The notes under the pieces were generated by a model. That model saw only the letters and a program-made list of their open reading frames with translations. It was not told the DNA's origin and did not search any database. Position numbers and translations under genes: made by a program. A stretch of 64,000 bases of DNA from Dactylorhiza incarnata (Eukaryota > Streptophyta > Magnoliopsida > Asparagales > Orchidaceae): contig JAWHQI010000023.1 in NCBI GenBank assembly GCA_033032865.1, forward strand, positions 248,001 through 312,000, written 5' to 3'. Shown piece after piece: positions 1 through 10,499 of the stretch (the stretch's first letter is position 1; every line of letters starts with the position of its first letter).

Positions 1-39
1 AGCTAAATCAATCAGAGTTATGTCTTGTCAATCCTAATA

Positions 40-352
40 TCTCAACTCAGTCTTATGATTACGAACCATGTGATCCTCCTCGCGCATATAAGCAGGATAA
101 GGTCCGAGGAAGGTATACGAGTTTAACTATCTATATGGAAGAAGTTCTTCAGATTATTCAGCATGAACCTGGCTTTTTGAGACCTTCTCTCCTGCGACCT
201 GATCATAGGAGCTGTTATAAAGACTTATTTTGCCAATACCACATGTGTGTGGGTCATGATACGGAAAAATGTCGAGCTCTTCATAAACTTGTAGCGAAAT
301 TGCTAAAAAAGGCAAACTGCGAGAATATGCTGCTTAGAAATATTATGGCAAA
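40..352 (+). pseudogene. Gypsy (Tat-like) gag C-terminal fragment of element A
   Basis: The + frame open from about 60 to 605 reads like the end of a plant Ty3/Gypsy gag. It has a YTSLTIYMEEVLQII stretch, then a proline- and arginine-rich link, then a CQYH...GHDTEKC zinc-binding-like block at about 230-275, followed by a basic helix (LHKLVAKLLKKA). Plant Tat-type gags share the pattern 'YC.FH...GHDTE.C..L...I..LI..G'. The frame after about 352 no longer looks like gag. It lies on the same strand as, and upstream of, the minisatellites, polypurine tract and LTR that follow, so I take it as the gag of one element whose 5' part lies outside the window. No pol follows. Identification is by motif memory only; the match to this class is good, the exact lineage less certain. 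Confidence 0.65.
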
Positions 353-504
353 ATCTTTCCTAGCAATATCGGGTATTCACTTAATACTAGATCTACTTTC
401 ATTGACAGAAAGGTTTGTCTCAAAGCTCGTCTTAATGCTTTTTTCAAATTGTGTTTGCACTAGCTTTTTCCTTCAAATGCGAACGTGGTTAAACATGGCT
501 TGGA

Positions 505-640
505 AATATTGTGGCAATAAAACCCATCTTTCAATGGTCGCCCAAATCTTTAAAGGCAATCAAACCCATCTTTTGATGGTCTCCCAAATCTTTCTAAGGC
601 AATAAAACCCATCTTTTGATGGTCGCCCCAATGCAGTTTC
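505..640. repeat. Short imperfect tandem repeat, about 43-45 bp x 3
   Basis: The phrase ggcaat(a/c)aaacccatctt followed by tgatggtcgcccaaatctt recurs starting near 511, 553 and 598. It lies between the gag remnant and the large minisatellite array, in what would be the 3' part of element A. Confidence 0.7.
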
Positions 641-784
641 AGCTTTATATCCACATCGTAGTGGTTGCTCTGATTGAGCATTGTTATTTCGCATATCCTT
701 CTAAAATGCATGGATGAGATGAATATCACCATATTGTGTCAAGGCACCCAAAAACTTCTATTCTATGAATGTTTATATGGACAC

Positions 785-2264
785 ATGTTCTTTATATATA
801 TCCCTTGTAAAGATGAACATGTGATCGCGAGTTCTCTTCAGGTACTCGCGTTATAAATTCTTTTTATACCTGCTTTGAGTTCTCTTTTGTAGTGATTAGC
901 AGGTTATCGCGAGTTCTCTTCAGGTACTCGCATTATATTTTCTTTAATACCCGCTCTGAGTTCTCTTTTGCAGAGATTAGCAGGTGATCGCGAGTTCTCT
1001 TCAGGAACTCGCGTTATATTTTCTTTTTATACCCGCTTTGAGTTCTCTTTTGCAGAGATTAGCAGGTGAACGTGAGTTCTCTTCAGGTGCTCGCGTTATA
1101 TTTTCTTTTATACCTGCTTTGAGTTCTCTTTTGCAGAGATTAGCAGGTGATCGCGAGTTCTCTTCAGGTACTCGCATTATATTTTCTTTAATACCTACTC
1201 TGAGTTCTCTTTTGCAGAGATTAGCAGGTGATCGCGAGTTCTCTTCAGGTACTCGCATTAAATTTTCTTTTTATACCTGCTTTGAGTTCTCTTTTGCAGA
1301 GATTAGCAGGTGATCGCAAGTTCTCTTCAGGTGCTCGCGTTATATTTTTTTAATACCTTCTCTGAGTTTTCTATTGCAGAGATTAGCAGGTGATCGCGAG
1401 TTCTCTTCAGGTACTCGCGTTATATTTTCTTTAATACCTGCTCTGAGTTCTCTTTTGCAGAGATTAGCAGGTGATTGCGAGTTCTCTTCAGGTACTCGCA
1501 TTATATTTTCTTTAATACCTGCTCTGAGTTCTCTTTTGCATAGATTGGCAGGTGATCGCGAGTTCTCTTCAGGTACTCGCGTCATATTTTCTTTTTATAC
1601 CTACTTTGAGTTCTCTTTTGCAGACATTAGCAGGTGATTGCGAGTTCTCTTCAGGTACTCGCGTTATATTTTCTTTAATACCTGCTCTGAGTTCTCTTTT
1701 GCAGAGATTAGCAGGTGATCGCGAGTTCTCTTCAGGTACTCGCGTTATAATTTCTTTAATACCTGCTCTGAGTTCTCTTTTGTAGAGATTAACAGGTGAT
1801 CGCGAGTTCTCTTCAGGTACTCGCGTTATATTTTCTTTAATACCTGCTCTGGGTTATCTTTTGCAGAGATTAGCAGGTGATCGCAAGTTCTCTTCAGGTA
1901 CTCGCGTTATAAATTTCTTTAATACCTGCTCTGAGTTCTCTTTTGCAGAGATTAGCAGGTGATCGCGGGTTCTCTTCATGTACTCGCGTTATAAATTACT
2001 TTTTATACCTGCTTTGGACTTCTCTTTTGCAGAAGTTAGCAGGTGTTCGCGAGTTCTTCTCCGTTACTCGCTCTTTATGTTTTCTCTTTTTACCTATCTT
2101 AACATCTCTTTTGCAAAAATTAGCAGGTATCAGCGAGTTCTCTTCAGGTACTCGCATGTTCCTATCTCTTTCTGCATGCTCTAAACTTTTTGCCTTGCAG
2201 AGATTAGCATCTATTGGCAAGACAAGTTCAAAAGAAAGAGTAAGTATTTGCATGCTCTTTTTTA
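785..2264 (+). repeat. 81-bp minisatellite array, copy 1
   Basis: About 16 to 18 tandem units of 81-82 bp share the core 'gcgagttctcttcaggtactcgc' pattern (an imperfect dyad: GCGAGT...ACTCGC) followed by a T-rich stretch and gagattagcaggtg. Units become more diverged after about 1980. Because 81 is a multiple of three, frames stay open on both strands and give spurious 27-residue-repeat proteins. The array lies between a gag remnant and the polypurine tract/LTR of element A, the place where Tat-lineage elements are known to carry tandem repeats. Confidence 0.93.
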
Positions 2265-2461
2265 GGCTTCATTTGGTTAGGCTTATATGCTCCGTTTCGT
2301 TTGGACAAAACGCTGCCGCTGCCAAGAATCCATTTGGATACCCGCCTATATTTCGAAACGCCGGCGTTTCATCGCTATTGAAAAATCCCGCGGGTCGAAA
2401 CCCTGCTATGCCCGCCAGTTCGCCGCGTTTAGGTCGAAACCCTGTTGTGCCCAGCGCTGGA
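2265..2461 (+). mobile_element. Truncated MITE 5' end (duplicate)
   Basis: Begins with the terminal repeat GGCTTCATTTGGTTAGGC after TTA and is nearly identical to 3945-4141. It stops abruptly where the second array copy starts, so it is a by-product of the segmental duplication and not a separate insertion. Confidence 0.88.
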
Positions 2462-2465
2462 TGCC

Positions 2466-3944
2466 ATGTTCTTTATATATATCCCTTGTAAAGATGAACA
2501 TGTGATCGCGAGTTCTCTTCAGGTACTCGCGTTATAAATTCTTTTTATACCTGCTTTGAGTTCTCTTTTGTAGTGATTAGCAGGTTATCGCGAGTTCTCT
2601 TCAGGTACTCGCATTATATTTTCTTTAATACCCGCTCTGAGTTCTCTTTTGCAGAGATTAGCAGGTGATCGCGAGTTCTCTTCAGGAACTCGCGTTATAT
2701 TTTCTTTTTATACCCGCTTTGAGTTCTCTTTTGCAGAGATTAGCAGGTGATCGTGAGTTCTCTTCAGGTGCTCGCGTTATATTTTCTTTCATACCTGCTT
2801 TGAGTTCTCTTTTGCAGAGATTAGCAGGTGATCGCGAGTTCTCTTCAGGTACTCGCATTATATTTTCTTTAATACCTACTCTGAGTTCTCTTTTGCAGAG
2901 ATTAGCAGGTGATCGCGAGTTCTCTTCAGGTACTCGCATTAAATTTTCTTTTTATACCTGCTTTGAGTTCTCTTTTGCAGAGATTAGCAGGTGATCGCAA
3001 GTTCTCTTCAGGTGCTTGCGTTATATTTTTTAATACCTTCTCTGAGTTTTCTATTGCAGAGATTAGCAGGTGATCGCGAGTTCTCTTCAGGTACTCGCGT
3101 TATATTTTCTTTAATACCTGCTCTGAGTTCTCTTTTGCAGAGATTAGCAGGTGATTGCGAGTTCTCTTCAGGTACTCGCATTATATTTTCTTTAATACCT
3201 GCTCTGAGTTCTCTTTTGCAGAGATTGGCAGGTGATCGCGAGTTCTTTTCAGGTACTCGCGTCATATTTTCTTTTTATACCTACTTTGAGTTCTCTTTTG
3301 CAGACATTAGCAGGTGATCGCGAGTTCTCTTCAGGTACTCGCGTTATATTTTCTTTAATACCTGCTCTGAGTTCTCTTTTGCAGAGATTAGCAGGTGATC
3401 GCGAGTTCTCTTCAGGTACTCGCGTTATATTTTCTTTAATACCTGCTCTGAGTTCTCTTTTGCAGAGATTAACAGGTGATCGCGAGTTCTCTTCAGGTAC
3501 TCGCGTTATATTTTCTTTAATACCTGCTCTGAGTTATCTTTTGCAGAGATTAGCAGGTGATCGCAAGTTCTCTTTAGGTACTCGCGTTATAAATTTCTTT
3601 AATACCTGCTCTGAGTTCTCTTTTGTAGAGATTAGCAGGTGATCGCGGGTTCTCTTCATGTACTCGCGTTATAAATTACTTTTTATACCTGCTTTGGACT
3701 TCTCTTTTGCAGAAGTTAGCAGGTGTTCGCGAGTTCTTCTCCGGTACTCGCTCTTTATGTTTTCTCTTTTTACCTATCTTAACATCTCTTTTGCAAAAAT
3801 TAGCAGGTATCAGCGAGTTCTCTTCAGGTACTCGCATGTTCCTATCTCTTTCTGCATGCTCTAAACTTTTTGTCTTGCAGAGATTAGCATCTATTGGCAA
3901 GACAAGTTCAAAAGAAAGAGTAAGTATTTGCATGCTCTTTTTTA
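2466..3944 (+). repeat. 81-bp minisatellite array, copy 2
   Basis: Same units in the same order as copy 1, shifted by 1,680-1,681 bp (a one-base length change lies near 3030). Only scattered substitutions separate the two, so this is a block duplication of the whole array, not independent growth. It ends at the TTA target site of the downstream MITE. Confidence 0.93.
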
Positions 3945-4166
3945 GGCTTCATTTGGTTAGGCTTATATGCTCCGTTTCGTTTGGACAAAACGCTGCCGCT
4001 GCCAAGAATCCATTTGGATACCCGCCTATATTTCGAAACGCCGGCGTTTCATCGCTATTGAAAAATCCCGCGGGTCGAAACCCTGCTATGCCCGCCAGTT
4101 CGCCGCATTTAGGTCGAAACCCTGTTGTGCCCAGCGCTGGATTGCCCGCAATGCTTGTTTAGGGCT

Positions 4167-4406
4167 GCCGCCGGCCGCCTACCCGGAGCCCACCGGCAGG
4201 CTCGCCGGACCCCGGCGAACCCGCCGGGGGTATCCCGGCGGCGCTCCGGTAGTGCCACCGCCGACGGTGGCCCTGACCGTGAGGTGTGCCTCACGGTCAG
4301 GGCCACCGTCGGCGGTGGCACTACCGGAGCGCCGCCGGGATACCCCCGGCGGGTTCGCCGGGGTCCGGCGAGCCTGTCGGTGGGCTCCGGGCAGGCGGCC
4401 GGCGGC
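4167..4406. repeat. GC-rich inverted repeat, 118-bp arms with 4-nt loop
   Basis: Arms 4167-4284 and 4289-4406 are reverse complements with two mismatches that I could find, around a TGTG loop (centre 4286/4287). A further outer pair, TAGGGCTGCCG (from about 4160) and CGGCAGCCCTA (to about 4427), continues the symmetry after a 12-nt asymmetric stretch. The composition is about 75% GC or more, in contrast to the AT-rich remainder of the MITE. Confidence 0.93.
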
Positions 4407-4448
4407 TCCGACGCTGGCGGCAGCCCTAATCAAGGCGGAGGCACGGGG

Positions 4449-4495
4449 GAGGAGTGAGGAGGAGGGAGGCGGAGGGAGGCGGAGGGAGGCGGAGC
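4449..4495 (+). repeat. GGAGGGAGGC purine microrepeat
   Basis: A 10-bp GGAGGGAGGC-type unit is repeated about four times. Runs of two or three G at short intervals could form a G-quadruplex on the + strand; this is inference from the pattern. Confidence 0.75.
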
Positions 4496-4673
4496 AGCCT
4501 ATTTTACAAATATATCCAATTTATATACTTTAAACAGTAAAATTCAAATTACAAAAACAATTTTTTTTTAATATTATAATATATGTACAGAATTTATAAA
4601 GAAATTATATATTTATATATGTATATTTTTTCGGGATCTGATTTGAGGGGTCAAAAAAGCTCCAAATAAAAAT

Positions 4674-4730
4674 GTGATCAACATGAAAGTTGTTCGTCTC
4701 AACGAGATCTACAACTTTCATGTTGATCAC
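4674..4730. repeat. Perfect 20-bp hairpin inside the MITE
   Basis: GTGATCAACATGAAAGTTGT (4674-4693) is exactly reverse-complementary to 4711-4730, with a 17-nt loop that itself contains CTCAACGAG. Confidence 0.95.
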
Positions 4731-4997
4731 TTTTCGATTTGAAACCATCCGTGCATCCGCATCTAAAAAATTCCGTATTTGGTATATTAATATAAAAAAT
4801 AAAATATAATAAAAAAATATTTATAAAACGCAACCGCTGTTTTGCCAAATGAATCTCAGTTCTGAACAGCCCTGCAAATACAGATTATCCAAACAGAACT
4901 CCGTTTTTATCTCTCAGTTTCCACCAGCTCCATTTACAAACCTCTCATTGCAACAGCTCCCTTTACAACTGCAACCGCTAAACCAAATGAAGCCTTA

Positions 4998-5111
4998 AAG
5001 AGGCATCAGGTACTTGCACTCTCTCCTTATCTTGTCATTTTCTAGCAATTTGTGAGAGGCGTATCACGATTTTCGTGGGTAAGTTCTACTTTTTCGTTCT
5101 TTATGGAACTT
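4998..5111. other. Unique-looking spacer before the polypurine tract of A
   Basis: No coding signal. It is the 3' end of the element A internal region, resuming after the MITE. Confidence 0.5.
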
Positions 5112-5129
5112 GAAAAAGTGCGGGGATTA
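5112..5129 (+). promoter_or_regulatory. Polypurine tract of element A
   Basis: GAAAAAGTGCGGGGATTA lies directly before a TG start. The tracts of elements B and C (- strand) have the same form: GAAAA(G/A)AGCGGGGATTG followed by TGTA. The shared shape ties A to the B/C group and sets the + orientation. Confidence 0.65.
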
Positions 5130-5255
5130 TGTTTACCTAGAAATCGGCGATCCTCTCCGAGGAGGGTTTTCTACGTTTCTCCTGCATGACATGCGGCTAA
5201 GGAAGTTCAGATCCCACAAAAGTGCGGCCTTCAGCTTCTAACCGATCACCCCATA

Positions 5256-5379
5256 TGAGTGACCTCCTGTCCGTCCAGCAGGGGCAGACTCCGCTTCAGG
5301 CCGCCCAGCAGGGGCGGTCTCGACCTCAGTCCATCAGCAGGGGAGGACTCTGCTTCAGGCCGCCCAGCAGGGGGGTCTC
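5256..5379 (+). repeat. 30-bp GC-rich hairpin repeats, left part
   Basis: Units of the type gcccagcaggggcggtctc / gactc(t/c)gcttcaggcc. Each holds CCGCCC and GGGCGG or close variants as a small dyad. The array continues at 20686; element G inserted into a GTCTC within it. Confidence 0.88.
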
Positions 5380-6242
5380 TATTGGATCTTACGGCGCCCT
5401 TAGAGGGGGGGGGGGTGAATAAGGGTTTTATGGAATTTAAAATATTAATTAAATTTATCAAGGATTGTAATCAAAGTTTATGAATATTTTATAAGAAAAT
5501 ATATTTTGATATCTTAGAAAAGATTGTATTGAAGATTCCTTTTTAAACAAGAGAAACAAAACTTTTTGTTAACTGTTGCTAACGTCGGCGTTAAGTGTTA
5601 ACGATGTGCGTTATCTCTCCAGAAAATATACCTTAGCACAAAAATATTGTCGCAGTGATTTAACTTATGAAATCTTAAATGAAATACAATTCTAGAAAAT
5701 CAGATATAATGAAAACAATTATTGTATTTCAAAGATAATTACACAAATGTTAATTTTAGTACTTTAATGAAAATATAAATTAAAACATTCTTGAAGAGGA
5801 AATAAAATCAATTGAATAGAACATTAAAAGACATGATTTTATTTCATAATAAATTGAATACACAAATATCTGATTTCTATAACGCTAGAAATCCAGGCAA
5901 GAATATATAAAAATACTTTTTGTTATTTCACCGGTCCTTCTCCCAAGGACCGGTTGGTTATAGCCTATCTTACCCCAGATAAGGCCTCTAGCCACCCCCT
6001 AGATCTACCCTCGACCTAGTCGCCACGCACAAGACGGCGAATTACCCCTAAGCCGCACAAAGACCTAGTCGCCAACAACCGCGGCGAATTTACCCACGGA
6101 ATCCTTCCCGGAATCCGACGTTCTCCCCGAACGATTTCTCTACACCAAAATACAAAAGGAAATAAAATAAAAGATTACAAGATAAAGTAAGAAAAACTCC
6201 CCAAGAAATTCTGAAGGTGAAGACGAAGGCGATGTAAACGTT

Positions 6243-7090
6243 TGTTGAAACCAGAGAACTGGTCTCGACGTTCGCAAGGGGGATGCAACTAACCCTTACT
6301 TGACCTGAGCTAAAACCCTTGACCAGTTGCTAAGAACCGAAAGACCTTCCCTTGAAGAACACTTGAGTCTAGAAACAGACCCCTTAAGCTGCAGCATGGA
6401 GGTCCCACCACACACCCGAAAGTTCAACGAGAGCTTCCCCTCCCAAGCCAATGCTGAGCCTGGGCACCTTCGAGGGCACTAAGGACCACCTCACCGTCAA
6501 CCTTCACTGACAGGGGGAGGGGGGTAGTTCTTGCTCATAACACACACGTGAGGGAGGGGGCATCAACATCCTTTCCCATGGTGCCCATGGGGGTCTATTT
6601 ATAGACTTCCCAAAATTGGGCTGCGGATAGCCAAAAATCTATTATCAGCGGCTCAACAACTAACCTAAACGACCAAAATAGGAGGGGGAGAGTGGAGCTT
6701 GAGACGTCCACTCCCCCCTTGCCGGGGTCAGGAGAGTGGACCAAATGGTCCACCGCCTGGGCTTGGGCGAGGGGACCACTCGGTTCACTCTCCTCAGGGA
6801 CGAGTGGACCCATGGTCCACTCCCCTGAGTGCCCGGGGCAAGTGGACCATGGTCCACTCACCACCCGTGGGCGAGTGGACCATAAATCCACTCGCCCGGA
6901 GCTTGGGCGAGTGGACCATTAGGTCCACTCGCCCAGGAAGTGGACTTCCGGTCCACTTCCTCCCCCTTGGGACCGCATCTTTGATCCCGACGGCCTCCAA
7001 TTGGTCGATCTTCTGCGTCACGACCACCCTGTCTATCCCGACCTCATCCGTGTTGGGTCACACCGACTCGGAAAATATGAGGGTTATACA
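6243..7090 (-). repeat. 3' LTR of element B
   Basis: 848 bp. It contains a TATA box in the palindrome GTCTATTTATAGAC (6593-6606) and, upstream on the - strand (6715-6960), several hairpin units of the type GGGCGAGTGGACC..GGTCCACTCGCCC. Confidence 0.92.
6715..6960. repeat. Hairpin-unit array in U3 of B (3' LTR copy)
   Basis: Each 34-40 bp unit carries GAGTGGACC and GGTCCACTC as inverted halves separated by 2-4 nt. Fewer and more diverged units are present than in the other LTR. Confidence 0.88.
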
Positions 7091-7260
7091 CAATCCCCGC
7101 TCTTTTCGAGCTTGCCTTAAGCTCGGAAAGAAAGTCCAACCCACCTATTTGACGAGTAGGTGGGACCTTAGAGGAATCCACGAAGGGCCCTGCTAACGGC
7201 ATACTCCTGCTGAGTTTATCAACTGAACCTGACTTGAGGCGGAAGGCGAACCTTCCTCTA

Positions 7261-8250
7261 CTTAACAACCCTCCTTTGAGACGAGCTCAACTGGAGGTGG
7301 AGAAAGCTCAACACCTTAGGTCGAATTGAACTTGACCTGTGATGGAGAAAAACTCAACACCTATAGCCGAGCCGAGCTCGACCTGAGGTGGAAGACAAAC
7401 CTTTCTCCACTTAACAACCCTCCTATGAGCCGAGCTCAACTGGAGGTGGAGAAAGCTCAACACCTTAGGTTGAATTGAACTTGACCTGAGGTGGAGAAAA
7501 ACTCAACACCTCTAGCCAAGCCGAGCTCGACCTGAGGTGGAAGGCAAACCTTTCTCTACTTAACAACCCTCCTATGAGCCGAGCTCAACTGGAGGTGGAG
7601 AAAGCTCAACACCTTAGGTCGAATTGAACTTGACCTGAGGTGGAAAAAACTCACAACCTCTAGCCGAGCCGAGCTCGACCTGAGGTGGAAGGCAAACCTT
7701 TCTCCACTTAACAACCCTCCTATGAGCCGAGTTCAACTAGAGGTGGAGAAAGCTCAACACCTTAGGTCGAATTGAACTTGACCTGAGGTGGAGAAAAACT
7801 CAACACCTCTAGCCGAGCCGAGCTCGACCTGAGGTGGAAGGAAAAACTTTCTCCACTTAACAACCCTCCTATGAGCCGAGCTCAACTGAAGGTGGAGAAA
7901 ACTCAACACCTTTGGTCGAATTGAACTTGACCTGAGGTGAAGAAAAACTCAACACCTCTAGCCGAGCCGAGCTCGACCTGAGGTGGAAGGCAAACCTTTC
8001 TCCACTTAACAACCCTCCTATGAGTCGAGCTCAACTGGAGGTGGAGAAAGCTCAACACCTTAGGTCGAATTGAACTTGACCTGAGGTGGAGAAAAACTCA
8101 ACACCTCTAGCCGAGCCGAGCTCGACCTGAGGTGGAAGGCAACCATTTCTCCACTTAACAACCCTCCTATGAGTCGAGCTCAACCGGAGGTGGAGAAAGC
8201 TCAACACCTTAGGTCGAATTGAACTTGACCTGAGGTGGAGAAATATCAAC
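7261..8250. repeat. 148-bp minisatellite of element B, about 6.5 copies
   Basis: The phrase cctcctatgag(c/t)cgagctcaact recurs near 7420, 7568, 7717, 7867, 8015 and 8164. Each unit is a dimer of two related halves (gccgagctcaactggaggtgga / gccgagctcgacctgaggtgga). The same phrase builds the 45-bp array of element C. Confidence 0.92.
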
Positions 8251-8254
8251 ATCT

Positions 8255-9050
8255 TCCCACACCAACTGGGGGTGGAGAACTAGTCCACGTCCCAGGTGCT
8301 TACCTTCACCCGGAGGCAGAGGAACTCAACCATCCTATCAAAGAAATTGGGGGCAGAGAACCAGTCCACGTCCTAGGGGCTTACCTTCACTTGGAGGCAG
8401 AGGAACTCAACCATCTTATCAAAGCAACTGGGGGCAGAGAACCAGTCCACGTCCTAGGTGCTTACCTTCACCTGGAGGTAGAGGAACTCGACCATCTTAT
8501 TAAGGCAACTGGGGGCAGAGAACCAGTCCACATCCTAGGTGCTTACCTTCACCTGGAGGTAGAGGAACTCAACCATCTTATCAAAGCAACTGGGGGCAGA
8601 GAAACAGTCCATGTCCTAGGTGCTTACCTTCACCTGGAGGCAGAGGAACTCGACCATCTTATTAAGGCAACTGGGGGCAGAGAACCAGTCCACATCCTAG
8701 GTGCTTACCTTCACCTGGAGGCAGAGGAACTCGACCATCTTATTAAGACAACTGGGGGCGGAGAACCAGTCCACGTCCTAGGGGCTTAACTTACCTGGAT
8801 GCAGAGGAATTCAACACCTTTCCGAACCAATTGGGAGCGGAGTACCCATCCACGTCCTAGGGGCTTGGCTTGCCTGGAGGCAGAGGAACCCAGCACCTTC
8901 CCAAACCAGTTGGGAGCGGAGTACCTGTCCACGTCCTAGGGGCCTAGCTTACCTGGAGGCGGAGGAACTCAACACTTTTCAAACAAACTGGGGGTGGAAT
9001 ACCCATCCACGTCCTAGGGGCCTAGCCTACCTGGAGGCGGAGGAGCTCAT
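8255..9050. repeat. 81-bp minisatellite of element B, about 9-10 copies
   Basis: Units run ctgggggcagagaaccagtcc - acgtcctaggtgcttaccttcacctggagg - cagaggaactcaaccatc. The length of 81 bp keeps a 184-codon frame open (8235-8789), which is a repeat artefact. Later units diverge and lead into the 169-bp array. It is unrelated in sequence to the 81-bp array of element A. Confidence 0.9.
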
Positions 9051-9059
9051 CATCTCTCC

Positions 9060-10425
9060 AAGTCACTTAGTCAAGTAGCGAGTCGACCCGATGAGTCTCC
9101 CATCTGCCGGCATGACTGAGCCCGAAGAATGGTCTCTAGTCGGGGATCTTACCAACTGGGTGCGGAGTACCCATCCACATCCTGGGTGTTTACCTTCACC
9201 TGGAGGCAGAGGAACTCAACACCTTCGCAAGCCACTTAGTCAAGTAGCGAGTCAACCCGATGAGTCTCCCATCTGCCAGCATGACTGAGCCCAGAGAATG
9301 GTCTCTAGTCGGGGATCTTACCAACTGGAGGCGGAGTGCCCATCCACGTCCCGGGTGCTTGCCTTCACCTGGAGGCAGAGGAACTCAACACCTTCCCAAG
9401 CCACTTAGTCAAGTAGCGAGTCGACCCGATGAGTCTCCCATCTTCCGGCATGACTGTGCCCGGAGAATGGTCTCTAGTCGGGGATCTTACCAACTGGCGG
9501 CGGAGTACCCATCCACGTACTAGGTGCTTACCTTCACCTGGAGGCAGAGGAACTCAACACCTTCCCAAGCCACTTAGTCAAGTAGCGAGTCGACCCGATG
9601 AGTCTCCCATCTGCCGGCATGACTGAGCCCAGAGAATGGTCTCTAGTCGAGGATCTTACCAACTGGAGGCAGAGTACCCATCCATGTCCTAGGTGCTTAC
9701 CTTCACATGGAGGCAGAGGAACTCAACACCTTCCCAAGCCACTTAGTCAAGCAGCGAGTCGACCCGATGAGTCTCCCATCTGCCGGCATGATTGAGCCTG
9801 GAGAATGGTCTCTAGTCGGGGATCTTACCAACTGGGGGCGGAGTACCCATCCACGTCCTAGGTGCTTACCTTCACCTGGAGGCAGAGGAACTCAACACCT
9901 TCCCAAGCCACTTAGTCAAGTAGCGAGTCGACCCGATGAGTCTCCCATCTGCCGGCATGACTGAGCCCGAAGAATGTTCTCTAGTCGGGGATCTTACCAA
10001 CTGGGGGCGGAGTACCCGTCCACGTCCTAGGTGCTTACCTTCACCCGGAGGCAGAGGAACTCAACACCTTCCCAAGCCACTTAGTCAAGTAGCGAGTCGA
10101 CCCGATGAGTCTCCCATCTGCCGGCATGACTGAGCCCGAAGAATGTTCTCTAGTCGGGGATCTTACCAACTGGGGGCGGAGTACCCGTCCACGTCCTAGG
10201 TGCTTACCTTCACCCGGAGGCAGAGGAACTCAACACCTTCCCAAGCAATTATTCAAGTAGCGAGTCAACCCGATGAGTCTCCCATCTACCGGCATGACTG
10301 AGCCCAGAGAATGGTCTCTAGTCGGGGATCTTACCAACTTGAGGCGGAGTACCCATCCACGGCCTAGGTGCTTACCTTCACCTAGAGAAGGAGGAACCCA
10401 ACACCTTCCCAAAGGCTTTACCTAA
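9060..10425. repeat. 169-bp minisatellite of element B, about 8 copies
   Basis: Copies of gatgagtctcccatctgcc start near 9089, 9258, 9427, 9596, 9765, 9934, 10103 and 10272, an exact 169-bp step. Each unit equals one 81-bp-type unit plus about 88 bp of new sequence (cttagtcaagtagcgagtc ... actgagcccg ... gtctctagtcggggatc). Confidence 0.95.
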
Positions 10426-10499
10426 GGTTCTATATCTACCTACTTTTCATTCAACATAGGGAGGTTACATATCTATTACAACGCGCCTTCTTGCGCCTA

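Larger units (their letters stand above)
785..4141. repeat. 1.68-kb direct segmental duplication (785-2461 and 2466-4141)
   Basis: The two blocks align end to end: 'catgttctttatatatatcc' opens both (785 and 2466) and 'ccagcgctggat' closes both (about 2450-2461 and 4130-4141). Each block carries the minisatellite array plus the first 197 bp of the same MITE. The MITE insertion therefore preceded the duplication. In the first block the MITE is cut off at 2461. Confidence 0.93.
3945..4994. mobile_element. PIF/Harbinger-like (Tourist-type) MITE, 1,050 bp
   Basis: Terminal inverted repeats GGCTTCATTTGGTTAG (left) and GGCTTCATTTGGTTTAG (reverse complement of the right end) are flanked by TTA on both sides (3942-3944 and 4995-4997). 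A 3-bp TTA target duplication with GGC..TTTGGTT termini is characteristic of PIF/Harbinger elements. No transposase frame is present. The interior holds a very GC-rich palindrome (4167-4406), a purine repeat (about 4449-4495), an AT-rich stretch (about 4500-4660) and a small perfect hairpin (4674-4730). At over 1 kb it is long for a MITE; the palindrome may be a nested fold-back insertion. Confidence 0.82.

Noticed and set aside
984..3642. Several open frames of 80-136 codons with 27-residue repeats
   Set aside because: They exist on both strands because the minisatellite unit is 81 bp, a multiple of three. No start context, domain or codon signal supports a protein.
3967..4533. GC-rich frame of 188 codons in the MITE and frames on both strands of the palindrome
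   Set aside because: Explained by the 118-bp inverted repeat; mirrored frames on both strands carry the same residues, which is what a palindrome produces.
8235..8789. A 184-codon frame with a 27-residue repeat
   Set aside because: Product of the 81-bp minisatellite of element B; it lies on the strand opposite to gag and repeats the DNA period exactly.
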